This document shows, piece after piece, positions 28,701 through 37,708 of a DNA stretch of 40,000 bases. Numbering within the stretch: the first letter of the stretch is position 1; each line of letters begins with the position of its first letter. Source of the DNA: Leishmania martiniquensis (taxonomy: Eukaryota > Euglenozoa > Kinetoplastea > Trypanosomatida > Trypanosomatidae); contig NC_090154.1 of NCBI RefSeq assembly GCF_017916325.1, positions 15,001 through 55,000 of the forward strand, read 5' to 3'. A program made the position numbers and the translations under genes. The notes beneath the pieces were generated by a model. That model worked only from the letters and a program-made list of their open reading frames with translations, was not told the origin of the DNA and did not search any database.

Positions 28701-30207
28701 TGCACACGTAGCTGCCAGCGGGAACTTCAGTGCTTGTGACGAGGAGAGCGACAGGCTCGGTGGAGGAGTCGCTGTTGCTGCTAAAAGAGTTCACTGGAAG
28801 CAGCGAGATCGTCACCCCCTCCGAGGCGCAATCCGGCGACGTCGACGCGAAAGCTGCGTATGCGCCACCTGCGATGCCGGTGGTCGTGCCACCCTGTAGC
28901 CTGATCGGGATCGCCGTCGCCACAGGAAAGATGGCAGCCGTTGTCGTCGCGGCGATACCTTGAATTGCGAAGGGTGCCACGACAACACTTTTGCCGTTGT
29001 ACGTGGCGCAGACGCTCTTGCGGCCAGCGTGCACGCGCTTCGCATAGGCGCGCGAAACGGTCAAGCGCAGGCTGCAGTGGGTAACAAAATACGGGATAGG
29101 GGAGGTGGATGCCGTGCAGCGACTGCCAACGGCACCGTTGTTGACCATTGAAAAGGACAGAGACGAAGTGAAGGTGAGCGAGACGTCTGTGGTATACGGT
29201 AAAGACGTCCCAGGCCCTGCGAAGCGCACTGTCGCCAGGATATCCGCCCCTTCTTGGATCGACTCTTGGCGTAGCATCACGCCAACTGGCATCTGCTGAA
29301 GTGCGATCATCAGTGGTGTGATGCGCAGCTGCGAGTCGACGGCTACGGCATCGCTAGAGCTTAGCGTCACCAGCAGCAGAGCATACGAGGTTACCTTGGA
29401 TACGTTGTACAGCACATATGGAACCTGAAACGAAACGGAGGTGGTGGTTGCATCCGCCAAAAGAGCTGAAACAGGGCCTGTGGCACCAAACCGCACTGCG
29501 ATCACCGTATTCGCCGCGTGCAGTGCCTGAATATTTTGCAGAAGAGTCACTGTCGCTGGAAGGTAGACCACATTCGAGGTGAAATCCATCACATCCACCG
29601 TCGATGCCGCAGCAAAGACGACGCGCGCCGCCATCTGCATAACCGACAACACCGGTGGCACAGGTGGCTGCGGCGCAGCGGTGGTAGTTGGATAGGGAGC
29701 CAGAGTCGTGGTCGTAGAGGAAAGCCCTGAGCTGCTGGAGACGGAGCTTTCTGACTGGAACGACGACGACGACGACAGCTGAGGGGCGGCCGTGGTGGTG
29801 GTAGTTGTCGTGTTCGGCGATTGCGTTGTCGTGGTCGTCGTTTCCGTGTCGTCGATGCACAGGTGATTCCACACCACAGAGAAGGGTATAGCGGCCCACG
29901 CGCCGGTCCTCCGCAAGATGAGTCGAGACTGGGGGCCAGGCGGAGCCTGGAAGCTGGACGGCATCCACACAGCGGGCCGGCCGTCATCCCATTTGACAAG
30001 GGCCTCGGCGACCGTAGCTGGAAGGATAGCGAAGGCGAGACCGTGATTCGTAAGGAACTGCGCCCCCCTCTCGTTGTCAGAGGGGGATTGAACCACGTAA
30101 CCTGACGTGCCGGCCTCACAGCGGCCGAACGGTGCCGAGAAGGCAGCCTCGCACAGCGTTTGCGGGAAGCACAGCAGCAGCAGAGCAAGAAGTGTACGTG
30201 GGTTCAT
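25762..30207 (-). CDS. Large type I surface glycoprotein, kinetoplastid, unknown function
   Basis: The product has 1481 residues. A signal peptide is clear at 1-20 (MNPRTLLALLLLCFPQTLCE). A Thr/Ser/Pro-rich, mucin-like stretch lies at about 121-183. The ectodomain (184-1340) contains repeated beta-rich modules that each end in a G.Y.VC-type strand: C400, C502, C731, C937 and C1054. A WTPCGSASTCG motif at 773-783 resembles the start of a thrombospondin type 1 repeat. Before the membrane, residues about 1205-1290 form a compact alpha/beta region. One transmembrane span lies at about 1344-1366 (TSLSIALFCVVVTPTAIGFV), then a cytoplasmic tail of about 115 residues rich in Pro, Glu and Ser. There are several N-glycosylation sequons. 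The frame is open to an ATG at 30267; those 20 extra residues are unlike a signal n-region, so 30207 is preferred, although the upstream ATGs are probably in the mRNA. I do not recognise a named family. Confidence 0.85.
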   Translation of the reverse strand: MNPRTLLALLLLCFPQTLCEAAFSAPFGRCEAGTSGYVVQSPSDNERGAQFLTNHGLAFAILPATVAEALVKWDDGRPAVWMPSSFQAPPGPQSRLILRRTGAWAAIPFSVVWNHLCIDDTETTTTTTQSPNTTTTTTTAAPQLSSSSSFQSESSVSSSSGLSSTTTTLAPYPTTTAAPQPPVPPVLSVMQMAARVVFAAASTVDVMDFTSNVVYLPATVTLLQNIQALHAANTVIAVRFGATGPVSALLADATTTSVSFQVPYVLYNVSKVTSYALLLVTLSSSDAVAVDSQLRITPLMIALQQMPVGVMLRQESIQEGADILATVRFAGPGTSLPYTTDVSLTFTSSLSFSMVNNGAVGSRCTASTSPIPYFVTHCSLRLTVSRAYAKRVHAGRKSVCATYNGKSVVVAPFAIQGIAATTTAAIFPVATAIPIRLQGGTTTGIAGGAYAAFASTSPDCASEGVTISLLPVNSFSSNSDSSTEPVALLVTSTEVPAGSYVCMRHTSHNKKFAVMYHDRPVTVGAKSMPPPAAVSASVLTVFNGSCGAVSLVEFVRPPESADDTEAYLSAVATVSERYRVFRFVAIRAGATAAEKKAMCRHSRQEATRDAANGLMRFFFPLYLQHTFGVLCADEEYVRIDYMIVPPTNWLTSMAGADDFASRTVVLSAGPEYDAVPLSVSSSHIDSHGSGTAVRLSPDGSCAFGYTVRIRSYDTHLYITIPTALAGVHTVCAGLYNETGTSMFASTGLQVDLASYVRGRQKWIRETGIENVEWTPCGSASTCGLQTKQQYIQVCNGVLHSNPWPQRLEGAFMGSGSVTVLMAGNMFRTQAIMLMNDVYVPLAAAFLHCQRFSSLQLSTDGGATYGSAAVVLGNHPQVALSPSTDASGVVVGFVPWDASCRSAHIGADVMVARTAAGVSVLDTSGLLFTNTEGYYAVCTRNGEAWALLTETYIKVVPGVATMYRAEAISAGDALTSENRIQLYHTQTVTWAVMGIFSPTISVLLMLVWNDATCTAGAAYTAGLCYISPSSANVTVEASLIAAPPAGAATPKLYPCYAVSTVANSASPMAFEEHRGRIIVLAQLTLSSLFYLPYLTLSVSSSADTRILLTDPQDPPITRIALQVTSMQSDIPQCGASGTYAVVLTVETDDLGRRWVTVPAWMPQTLGGSGATDVYLKMCATASSSANPEFVAVDAYVVLSANATHLGDDTMSLRLTFLPLNRSADLLDYEAARGALAKYAATELKVPAKVVLVASLGGNAFELFIDDALQTGAAPQSTMTPTQQLYHILTKGVHLPLLVNGSDNVAAWFALAMVEGVHLMDQTPVGDYPAVPLPTSESGGKSFNYTSLSIALFCVVVTPTAIGFVAFSVQQTIPTLSHSRFGEKAVVYPETGDSPPPRNPRPPEGWETEGCGKEEEPGGAPLMAVPKAEDTTQSPLYDSDENGAALEMKDMGCSPPLRNDTFVMEHRKGISSCSSTADVSRRS

Positions 30208-30273
30208 GATGCACATGGATGAGCGGTTGGAAGTCGTCCGGCGCATTCCAAACAGAATGGAAAACAAAAGACG

Positions 30274-30322
30274 CTTCCCCGAAGTGGTGGGGCGGAGTCA
30301 GCAGCAAAGAGAAAAATAAGGA
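30274..30322 (-). promoter_or_regulatory. Possible spliced-leader acceptor for the surface protein gene
   Basis: A minus-strand pyrimidine-rich tract (about 30279-30322) ends in AG opposite CT 30274-30275. No AG lies between here and the start codon. The mRNA would contain the in-frame ATGs at 30267, 30246, 30216 and 30207. Confidence 0.4.
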
Positions 30323-32464
30323 CCTAAGAAGAGCGTATATGCGTATAGAAGGACAGGTGAGGGAGCGGCAGAACTCTCCTCTGCCGTCTCTTCCTCGATC
30401 CCGCGTTCTCGCGATGATGCTCCCCCGCTGCGCCTCGCCACAACAAGAGAAGGAAAAACGCAAGAGAAGATGAAAAAAAAATGTCACACGTCAGTGCAAA
30501 ACGAAGAGCTCACGAGATCACGGGCAGGGGCGCCCCTCCTTTCTCTGGCACGGCGCCTCTATCGCAGAACGACGCGAACGCTCCTTTGAAAAAACGCTGA
30601 AGAACGATAAAGTTTAGCGACGCCAATTGAAGCAGCTGAGAGAGAAGGGTAAATAAAAAAAAGAAACGCCGCAGGCAGACTGAAGCAGCAAATCAGAAGA
30701 AACACTTTGCTTGAGAGAGTGAGGGATGGAGAGATGCAGAAAGGCAGCGTCGCTGCTTCTGCTCAATGCATGGGAAACTTCTCCCTAATGAAACCGTGGC
30801 TGCTATGTCGAGGTCAAGAGAGGAAAGAGCGTACAGCGACGGGAAAGGCAGCAAAAGGAGGTGAGGCCAACGTGATTTGTGTCAGTGGCAACTAAAGACT
30901 TCTATGAACCTCACCTGAAGCTCGTCGGAAACAAAAAGTAAGAATAAGGATGACAAAAAGCACCCGCGACTTGAAGTCACTCCTCCCTCGTCGCGCTTTC
31001 TCTGCTGTCTTCCACTGCACAAGCCGCCGATGAACAGAGAATCACCCCCCCTAGCGCCCCAGAAGACTTTACGCACGTGCGCACAGGCGCAGGAAAAAAG
31101 CAGTTGAAGAAGGGCGTCGCCGCTGGCTCCTCGCAACGTTTAGTGTCTTCCAGTGCGCCGGCGCAACCGGTAATTGAAGGATGAGCCGCGCAAGCGACAG
31201 GAGGTGTGTTCAGCTGGAGGAAGGGCAAGAGTACGGGCGCAGAAAGAGACGAGCGCACCGACACAGCAGCCTCTGCGATTTTTTGCTCGTCCTTCCTTCG
31301 CCTCGTCGGCTTGCCTTAGAGTGTGGCGTATTGACTCAGATGGATTCGTATAGACTCACAGAGCGGCGCTCGGCAGTCACATAATTCGCGCGTTTGTTGC
31401 ACCTTGTGGTGCTCTCTCTCTGTCTTCGCAGCAGCAGATCAAACTCAAAGACTAAATTACTTGAATAAAGAAAAAAAGACGAGCCTTTCTGTGCGATTCG
31501 CTTACGAGTAATGAAAGAGATAAACTCTTTTTGAACGACTCCGGCGTTTTTGTGCGTGTGCGTGTTGGCGAGAAAGCACTGGGGGATCCGCCCCTGGGGA
31601 GTGAGAGAACCGGGGGAGATGATTGTCATACAAAAGAGGACAAAGATGAAGGGAATTGGCTACCGCGCTTTGAGAGAGCGGACTTCCGCGCATGGCAGCA
31701 CGATTGCGCAGGAAACCAAGAAGACCTCTATGCCGTTATCGAGCACGACTCGCAAGCTATCCCACTCGCCGATATCGGTAAGGGTCTTGTTAAGCTGTGG
31801 TGACGCAGGTTTCACGCTGCTGACCCCGCCCCCCCATCCCCACTCTCCCCCTGACATCATTGACGTCCTGGCCTAGAGCTGCCTCGAAGCACTCACACTG
31901 AGCTCAAGGGACGAGAGGCAGCGATGACCCTTTTCACATTCCTCTGCCTCCGCGGCGGACCGCGTGAGTTGAAGCGCGGAAGCCACAAGCCCTGCGCGGA
32001 AGCCCAGCTTGAATTTGTCTTGCTGCAAATCGTCTTGTGCACACCGTGGGTCTTCTTGGCTCAATACCCCCTCTCATTGACCCGCGCATGCCCTCTCTTC
32101 CTCGTGCGTCTCTCCCGTGCCCGTTTCGGCCCTCACACTGGCCCCGCGTGTTTGCGCCATTTCGCCGTCTCCGTCTTGCCGATCCCCCCTTTCCCCCTGA
32201 GCCATTGGCCTCCCTGCCTCTGTGGTTTCGCGCTTGGCTGCAGCCACTGCCACTACTCCACGTCACTGGAGGAACCGCGGCGGTTGGAGAAAAATCACAC
32301 AACGACGACAAAACACACTGAGAAGGGAATAAAAACCGGGGCGCAACAGCGAAGGAAGCAAAAAAAAAAATGAAGAAAGAGAGGCGCGCGTGGCCACGCA
32401 GATGTACAGAGCAGACAAGAGCTCGGTAAAGATAGAAAGGTGAGCTGCTCATTTCGAACACGCC

Positions 32465-33075
32465 CGTCTGCCGCTGCACCGGAGTTGTGAGCCCCACGCG
32501 GCCCGGCCCGACCGCACAGGCCCACCCCGCCGGGTGCCGAGCAGCCCTCAGAGACACGCGTTACAGCCACGCGCCGACCCAGTCACCTCAGCACGGCCCC
32601 CGTCCAAAACGCTACACACACACACACGCTTCGCAGGTCGCCCCACAGCAGCGCCTCCCACCGTGCAGCTCGCGCCACCGGGTGCATCCCCCCTCCCGCC
32701 GTGGCGCAGGCCCTCCCCACACCAGGGCGCCCTGTCATGGCTCGGCGGAGCACGCTCCAGCCACGCCGGCACTCCACCCACCATGTAGATCGCACAGCCG
32801 TGTCCACCATCGCGGCGCCCCACGACGCAACGCCATGCAGGCCCTGCCCGCTGGCATCCGTGACGAGAAGTCCAGCTGGCCCCCTTCCCTCTGGCGTGGG
32901 CACGTGGCCCTGTCACCGCCACGAGTGGCTCGGTGTTGGCAGGAATAAGGGGAGGGAGGAGTAACGGAGCTGCATGGCCCCCCCATGCTCAGTGGGCGCC
33001 GGGCGCTGAGGAGCCGCGCGCTGCGGTGTGTCCCTCGCCATCAGGGTTCCTCAGAGGTGTGGGTAGAAGCTTTTA
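32465..33075. mobile_element. GC-rich island resembling a SIDER-type degenerate retroposon
   Basis: About 600 bp with clearly higher GC than the flanks, few of the purine or pyrimidine tracts that fill other gaps here, and no credible ORF. Edges are fairly sharp: an A-rich run (32360-32371) and A/G-rich DNA lie on one side, and TTTTAAAAAAGC at 33071-33082 on the other. Short GC-rich elements of about 0.55 kb in 3' UTRs are the hallmark of Leishmania SIDER sequences, extinct truncated retroposons related to ingi/L1Tc that can destabilise mRNA. The segment sits in the expected 3' UTR of the RCK kinase. I could not verify the 79-bp signature or target-site duplication, so orientation is left open. 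Confidence 0.5.
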
Positions 33076-34987
33076 AAAAAGCAGATCTGCAAGCACCCGA
33101 CCATCCTCGCCAGCGAGCACGTAAAGGCCTCGGCCAGAAACGTGAAACGGATATTAATACATAAATAAGCGACCGAAACGTAACTTTGAGCGAGCGAGAG
33201 AAGAGGGCGTTCGAAAGAGGCCAACGAAGCACAGAGGAGGGGTATGGAAGAAAGCGCTGTAGAAGGCGGCCGAGTAGACCCAGGGAAGGGCCACGACGTG
33301 GCAGAGGCGAAGAGAGTAACAGGAAAAAAGGCGAGCAGTCAAGTCGGGTACACACCGCCGCAAAAGGAGAGGAGGTCTACTACGGATTTCACGTCTACGG
33401 TTCAGCTGCTGAATAGAGCCGGCCTTGAATATGTTCCTCCGAAGAGCGCACTGGAGTTTATGTGAAGCAAAAAGAAACTGAAAAGGAGAGGCGATACAGT
33501 TACATATCGCTTTCGCATGTGTGCGTGTGTGAATATGTTATGCACGTTTGCAGATTCTGTGTCGTTTGCCTACGTGATGTTTGGCACCATCACAATAAGG
33601 CGCATCAAGCCGGCACAAAACCTCACACAAACACGTGACTCGCACAGAGAGGGGACACCGCAGTCACGCACTCACAGCTCGTCGCATCGAAACGCTGCAG
33701 TGACGCGTCACCAATCGCAGCAAGCAGAAAGGGAGCATACCAAGAGACGAAAATCGCAGCCAAGTTTCAAAACAGAGAGAAATGGCCGCTCGAACACATA
33801 CATGTTCCGCGCGTGCAGCAGAGGTGACGAGTGCAAAGCTGTCACCGCTCGCTATTCCGCCACCAACACCATACCTCTCAAGCTACCCGACAGGTGCCGC
33901 ACAGGATCTGCTGAGACTGCCGTCCATGTCGTTACCGTTCTCGGTTTCGAGCATGGAGGAACTGATCCGCATCAGTAGTGAAAAAAAAGGAAGAGGGACG
34001 CCTAAAGCCAACGTTGAGGAACAGCAGCAACCGAAAAGAGTGGAAAGGGGGGAAAGTGCGACGAAAGGTAAACTAGAAGAGGAACGTAGCTTACATCGAA
34101 CAGGGCAAACTTACGCACACACTCAAACGGGGAAAATGCAGTCAAGACAACAAGGGCGGCAGATTCGAAGGAAAGAGGTCATGCAAGGCGAAGAGGGGGA
34201 CTACAAGGGAGAGATGGGAAAGAGGCTAAAGGATGTGAAGCCGTTTCACGTCGGCGTGACGGAAGTGTAGGTTTGGCCCCAAAAGAGGAAAGGCTCCAGG
34301 ATGCAAAAGGAAAAGGGGGACGTCGCACGTGCGGACAGAGTAGAAGACACGGAATCGAGCCACGGAGAGAGCAAGAGTGGGGACGAAGGGAGCCTGATAG
34401 CGAGGGACCTCTCGGAGTGGTCGTAGCGTGACACATCGAAAACTGGGTAGTCAACTGAAGAGACCAGAAAAACGTGAAACACACAGCCAACCGACGAGTG
34501 GCAACAGCAGCAGTGCTGCGGGTAGCTGCACAAGAATTCTCATGCACAGACACGCACAGAGAGACATAGCACCAGAAGAGCGCAGCCTCTTCGTGTTTTC
34601 CTCCCCTTTGCTTTGTTATTTGATGCGGCTTCTCGTAAGGACCGCCATCCCGATGCCCAGAGAGTACCCCGTCACCTTTCATACCCCTTCCACAGACATG
34701 CACACACTTACAACGAGGCATGCGCAGCAGGAGGTAGGGAGACCGAAGAGGTGGAGATGGAGCACGAAAAAAAGGAGAGGACGATGATTAAAAGAGCGGA
34801 GAGCGATTCGATGCCCACCGTAGCTCCGCAAAGAGCGGTGTGAATGAAATGAGGGGAGGCAGCGACACCATCCAAGACAGCGCAGGCATAGACAGGAAAG
34901 CTGAAGGAAGAAAGTGAGCAGGACAGAGGGGCGCACGTCTGTCTCTGCTTATATCTGTGTGTGTGTGTGCGTGTGCGTGGGGGGGTC

Positions 34988-36211
34988 TCAGAAGTTGAAC
35001 TCGTCGTCGCTGTCCACAGCGTTGCTGACGGAGGTCTTGCGCTGCGTCGGCATAGAGCGGACTATGTTGCTGCTGTTCATGCTGGCCTGGAGAGCACTGC
35101 TTCCCACAAATGGGACGGAGGTGTTGCTAGCGGAGAGGGGGCTGCGATTCCCCTGGTTGAAAAGATTTGCGTACTTGAAGAGGGACGCGTTAGAGGTGGA
35201 CGGCGGCGGGCTGCTGTTGCTGGTCAAGCCCACGTTCGACATGGACTGCGCAGCACTCACGCCGCTGGCAGCCATTTGAAATGGGTTGTGCGGCTGGCCG
35301 GTGGCGATGCCAGCGTACAGCGCAGAGCTGCTGCCACTACCGGTGAAATAGGAGTGCTGTAGGCACTGCGTCGCTGTGGGTCGCTCGGCCGGGTTGAAGC
35401 GCAGCATCTGCTCTATAAGGTCCACCGCCGCCGGCGGTGCCGTGGCGAGGATCTGGCGCAGCGGTGTTGGTGCAACTGTTGGGAAGCGTATATTCAGGCG
35501 CCGCGCTAGCTGGAACCCCTCGTCCCACTCATTGAGAGCTGGGGAGCCGAGCACCGAGCAAATCTTGAACAGCTGGTCGCTCTCAGATGTCCCGGGAAAG
35601 AGGGGACGGCAAAGGTAAAGTTCAGCGAAGATCACCCCGCACGCCCATATGTCGATGGGGGAGTTGTAGTGCGTCGAGTGCAGCACGATTTCCGGCGCGC
35701 GGTACCATCGTGTCGACACGTACTCTGTGAACGGTGGGCGGGAGCGAATCTCCTTCGCAAGACCAAAGTCGGCGACCTTCAGCAAGTCACCCGAGATGAG
35801 CAGGTTCTCTGGCTTGAGGTCGCGGTGCATAAAGCCGGCTTTGTGGATCGCCTGCACCCCAAGTAATGTCTGACACATGATGCTGCGGATCTCCTTGTCA
35901 CTGAAGGCCGCTGTGCCGCTCATTTGATCGGCGCGTTGGCGCTGAATTTGGAAGATGTTCTTTTCGCAGTACTCAAAAATTAGAAAAAGCTCCGTCTTCT
36001 CGCGCACCACCTCCTTCAGCTTGACCAAGTTGGGATGCTGCACCTTTCGCAGAGATTGAATCTCCCGCAGTTGCAGGCACTCCTCCCAGCTGTGGAAGCG
36101 CTGCTTCATCTTCTTCACTGCCACGATTTCGCCACTACTCGTGTTTCGGGCCTTACTTACGGTACCAAAGGAGCCGTCGCCCAACTGGCCCATCACTGTG
36201 TAGCGCTCCAT
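34988..36211 (-). CDS. MPK9: RCK-type (MAK/MOK-like) MAP kinase, probable MPK9 orthologue
   Basis: The product has 407 residues. The kinase domain covers about 4-289: glycine loop GDGSFGTVSKA (11-21), K33, helix-C E50 (LREIQSL), HRDLKPENLL (129-138), DFGLAKEIRSRPP (148-160), activation lip TEY at 162-164 in FTEYVSTRWYRAPEIVL, and a CMGC insert around 200-265. The RSRPP spacing before T-x-Y and the STRWYRAPE sequence are typical of RCK kinases (MAK, ICK, MOK), which regulate cilium or flagellum length. Residues about 290-407 are a Ser/Asn/Pro-rich tail ending in DSDDEFNF. In Leishmania the known RCK-like kinase MPK9 affects flagellar length; orthology is inferred from class and remembered map position. 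The frame continues upstream to 36244 only through a TTG, so the ATG at 36211 is used. Confidence 0.9.
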   Translation of the reverse strand: MERYTVMGQLGDGSFGTVSKARNTSSGEIVAVKKMKQRFHSWEECLQLREIQSLRKVQHPNLVKLKEVVREKTELFLIFEYCEKNIFQIQRQRADQMSGTAAFSDKEIRSIMCQTLLGVQAIHKAGFMHRDLKPENLLISGDLLKVADFGLAKEIRSRPPFTEYVSTRWYRAPEIVLHSTHYNSPIDIWACGVIFAELYLCRPLFPGTSESDQLFKICSVLGSPALNEWDEGFQLARRLNIRFPTVAPTPLRQILATAPPAAVDLIEQMLRFNPAERPTATQCLQHSYFTGSGSSSALYAGIATGQPHNPFQMAASGVSAAQSMSNVGLTSNSSPPPSTSNASLFKYANLFNQGNRSPLSASNTSVPFVGSSALQASMNSSNIVRSMPTQRKTSVSNAVDSDDEFNF

Positions 36212-36237
36212 TCTTTCGAAGCCTGAGCGCGGCAACA

Positions 36238-36299
36238 CTACCAATGAGGGCGAGACAATTCAGCAACCAGGAAGAAGGAGATCGAAGGGCGAAACGGCC
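36238..36299 (-). promoter_or_regulatory. Predicted spliced-leader acceptor for the RCK kinase
   Basis: About 60 nt of minus-strand sequence without AG, with a pyrimidine-rich core at 36268-36290, ends at the AG opposite CT 36238-36239. The 5' UTR would be about 26 nt. An alternative site lies at 36300-36301. Confidence 0.45.
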
Positions 36300-36689
36300 C
36301 TTGTCGGTAGCACGCGAGTGGCAGGGAGGGAGAAGAGCTCGGCCGCACTCACTGAAGGCCGCGCGCAAATGGCCTGCGGCGTGGCCGATGTGTACAATAA
36401 GGTGCGTGTGCCCACACGAGCCCTGTAGCGCAAGGCGGGGCGGAAGGGAGGGGCACAGAGGAAAAGAGAACGATGTGTAGCTGGCAAGTGCCAAAAACGA
36501 ATATGAAAGACAGCCGTTTGGAGAATCTTGTCGTGATGACGGTCACTACCCCTTTCTGCCCCCTTAGATGGGATCTTTTTGACGGCGCCTGACTCTCCTT
36601 GGCCCGTTCTCCCACTGTGTCCCGTGACTGCCTCACTCGCCTGCGCGGTTTCACACGCCCCCCCTAACGGTGTATGTCCGCCCGCGTAA

Positions 36690-36708
36690 GTGTGTGTGTG
36701 TGTGTGTG
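36690..36708. repeat. TG microsatellite
   Basis: About nine TG units without interruption, in the MBF1 3' UTR region. Confidence 0.85.
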
Positions 36709-37487
36709 GCACTGGGAAGGGGCAAGAAACAAGGAGAAGAGTGACCTAAAAGGAGAGCGATGCAACAGCGAGCGCACACAGTCTCTCTCTCTCTCTGCAG
36801 ATGAAGGGGGAGAGAAATACAAGATGAGGTGTGCCAAACATGAGGGGTACGATCCATTCGAAAGAGAGGAAGGGGTAATGTCCACAGAAAGAATCCAGAG
36901 ATGTAGCCGACATTAAGGACGGTAAACCCAAGGGCACAGCGAAACACAGGCACGCAAAGACTTCTGGTAAGTCGTTGAACGTGCAGCATTAAAACTCTCC
37001 CTTTCGTTTTGTCCGCTTTGCTGCGATTGCCACATCGCCTATGCGCGTCGACTCTGCCAGTTCAATCGAGCGAGGGAGAAGGGAAAACGCAAAGTGGTTG
37101 AGACACTCGTAGCGCTCTCGGTCTCCTTCCACAAGCACCGTTTCTTAGGTGGGGCAACATTTCCATTTTTCGGTTGTACACAAAGTCTCGCCCACCCTCT
37201 CTTCCCACACGCGCTCTACCATCTGCCACCATGACTGCGCCCGCAAACACGCACGCACAGGGGAATAAGCAGATATTCGCTCGCCTGCAAGCACAGAGAG
37301 CTGCGGTCCATATAGATACGTGGGGAAAGCGACTATGAGAAAAAAAAACGGAGAAGAGCGGAATGCATCAGAAGCACGCCAGCATGCTCTTTTTTTTTAT
37401 TCACCCTTTTGCTCACTGGGGAGGGGGGGAGGCGGGGCGCTAAATCGCTCCTCTCTCTTGTGCCCTATTGATAATGAATCTTTTTTC

Positions 37488-37504
37488 GTGTGTGTGTGTG
37501 TGTG
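37488..37504. repeat. TG microsatellite
   Basis: About eight TG units next to a T6 run, some 200 bp past the MBF1 stop codon. Confidence 0.85.
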
Positions 37505-37708
37505 CGAGTGCTTCGACCAAGGCGGAAGTTTCATGTACTAGCCTACGCCAGACCCTCTGCAACTTTCGCCCGATCCCTCCCTTCTCGCTAGCTGGCATAC
37601 TACGACGTACTCGTGCAGTAAGAAGTGCTGCAAAGCTGGGAGCACGGAGCGAGAGCCGGAGAGAGGAAGTGGACGTAGGGAAGAAGACACTTGCCTTGCT
37701 TTCCCCGC

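Larger units (their letters stand above)
30208..34987. other. Longest non-coding interval, RCK kinase to surface protein
   Basis: About 4.8 kb with no supported gene on either strand. It holds a GC-rich island at about 32465-33075 (annotated separately), an AT-rich patch at 33152-33172, a purine-rich stretch at 33970-34400 and a TG run at 34955-34968. ORFs over the island (for example 32548-32922, minus) are by-products of high GC. The + strand ORF 33782-34270 has no recognisable domain and runs against the transcription unit. Confidence 0.6.
36212..37708. other. Intercistronic region, MBF1 to RCK kinase
   Basis: About 1.5 kb with no supported gene. It carries TG microsatellites at 36690-36708 and 37488-37504, a CT/TC run at 36781-36797 and purine tracts at 36715-36770. 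Confidence 0.6.

Noticed and set aside
32548..32922. Minus-strand 124-codon ORF and overlapping ORFs in the GC-rich island
   Set aside because: High GC removes stop codons in several frames at once; no frame resembles a protein or a reverse transcriptase.
33782..34270. 162-codon + strand ORF in the 4.8 kb gap
   Set aside because: It opposes the transcription unit, overlaps GA-rich UTR-like DNA, and its Lys/Glu/Arg/Gln content follows the purine bias.
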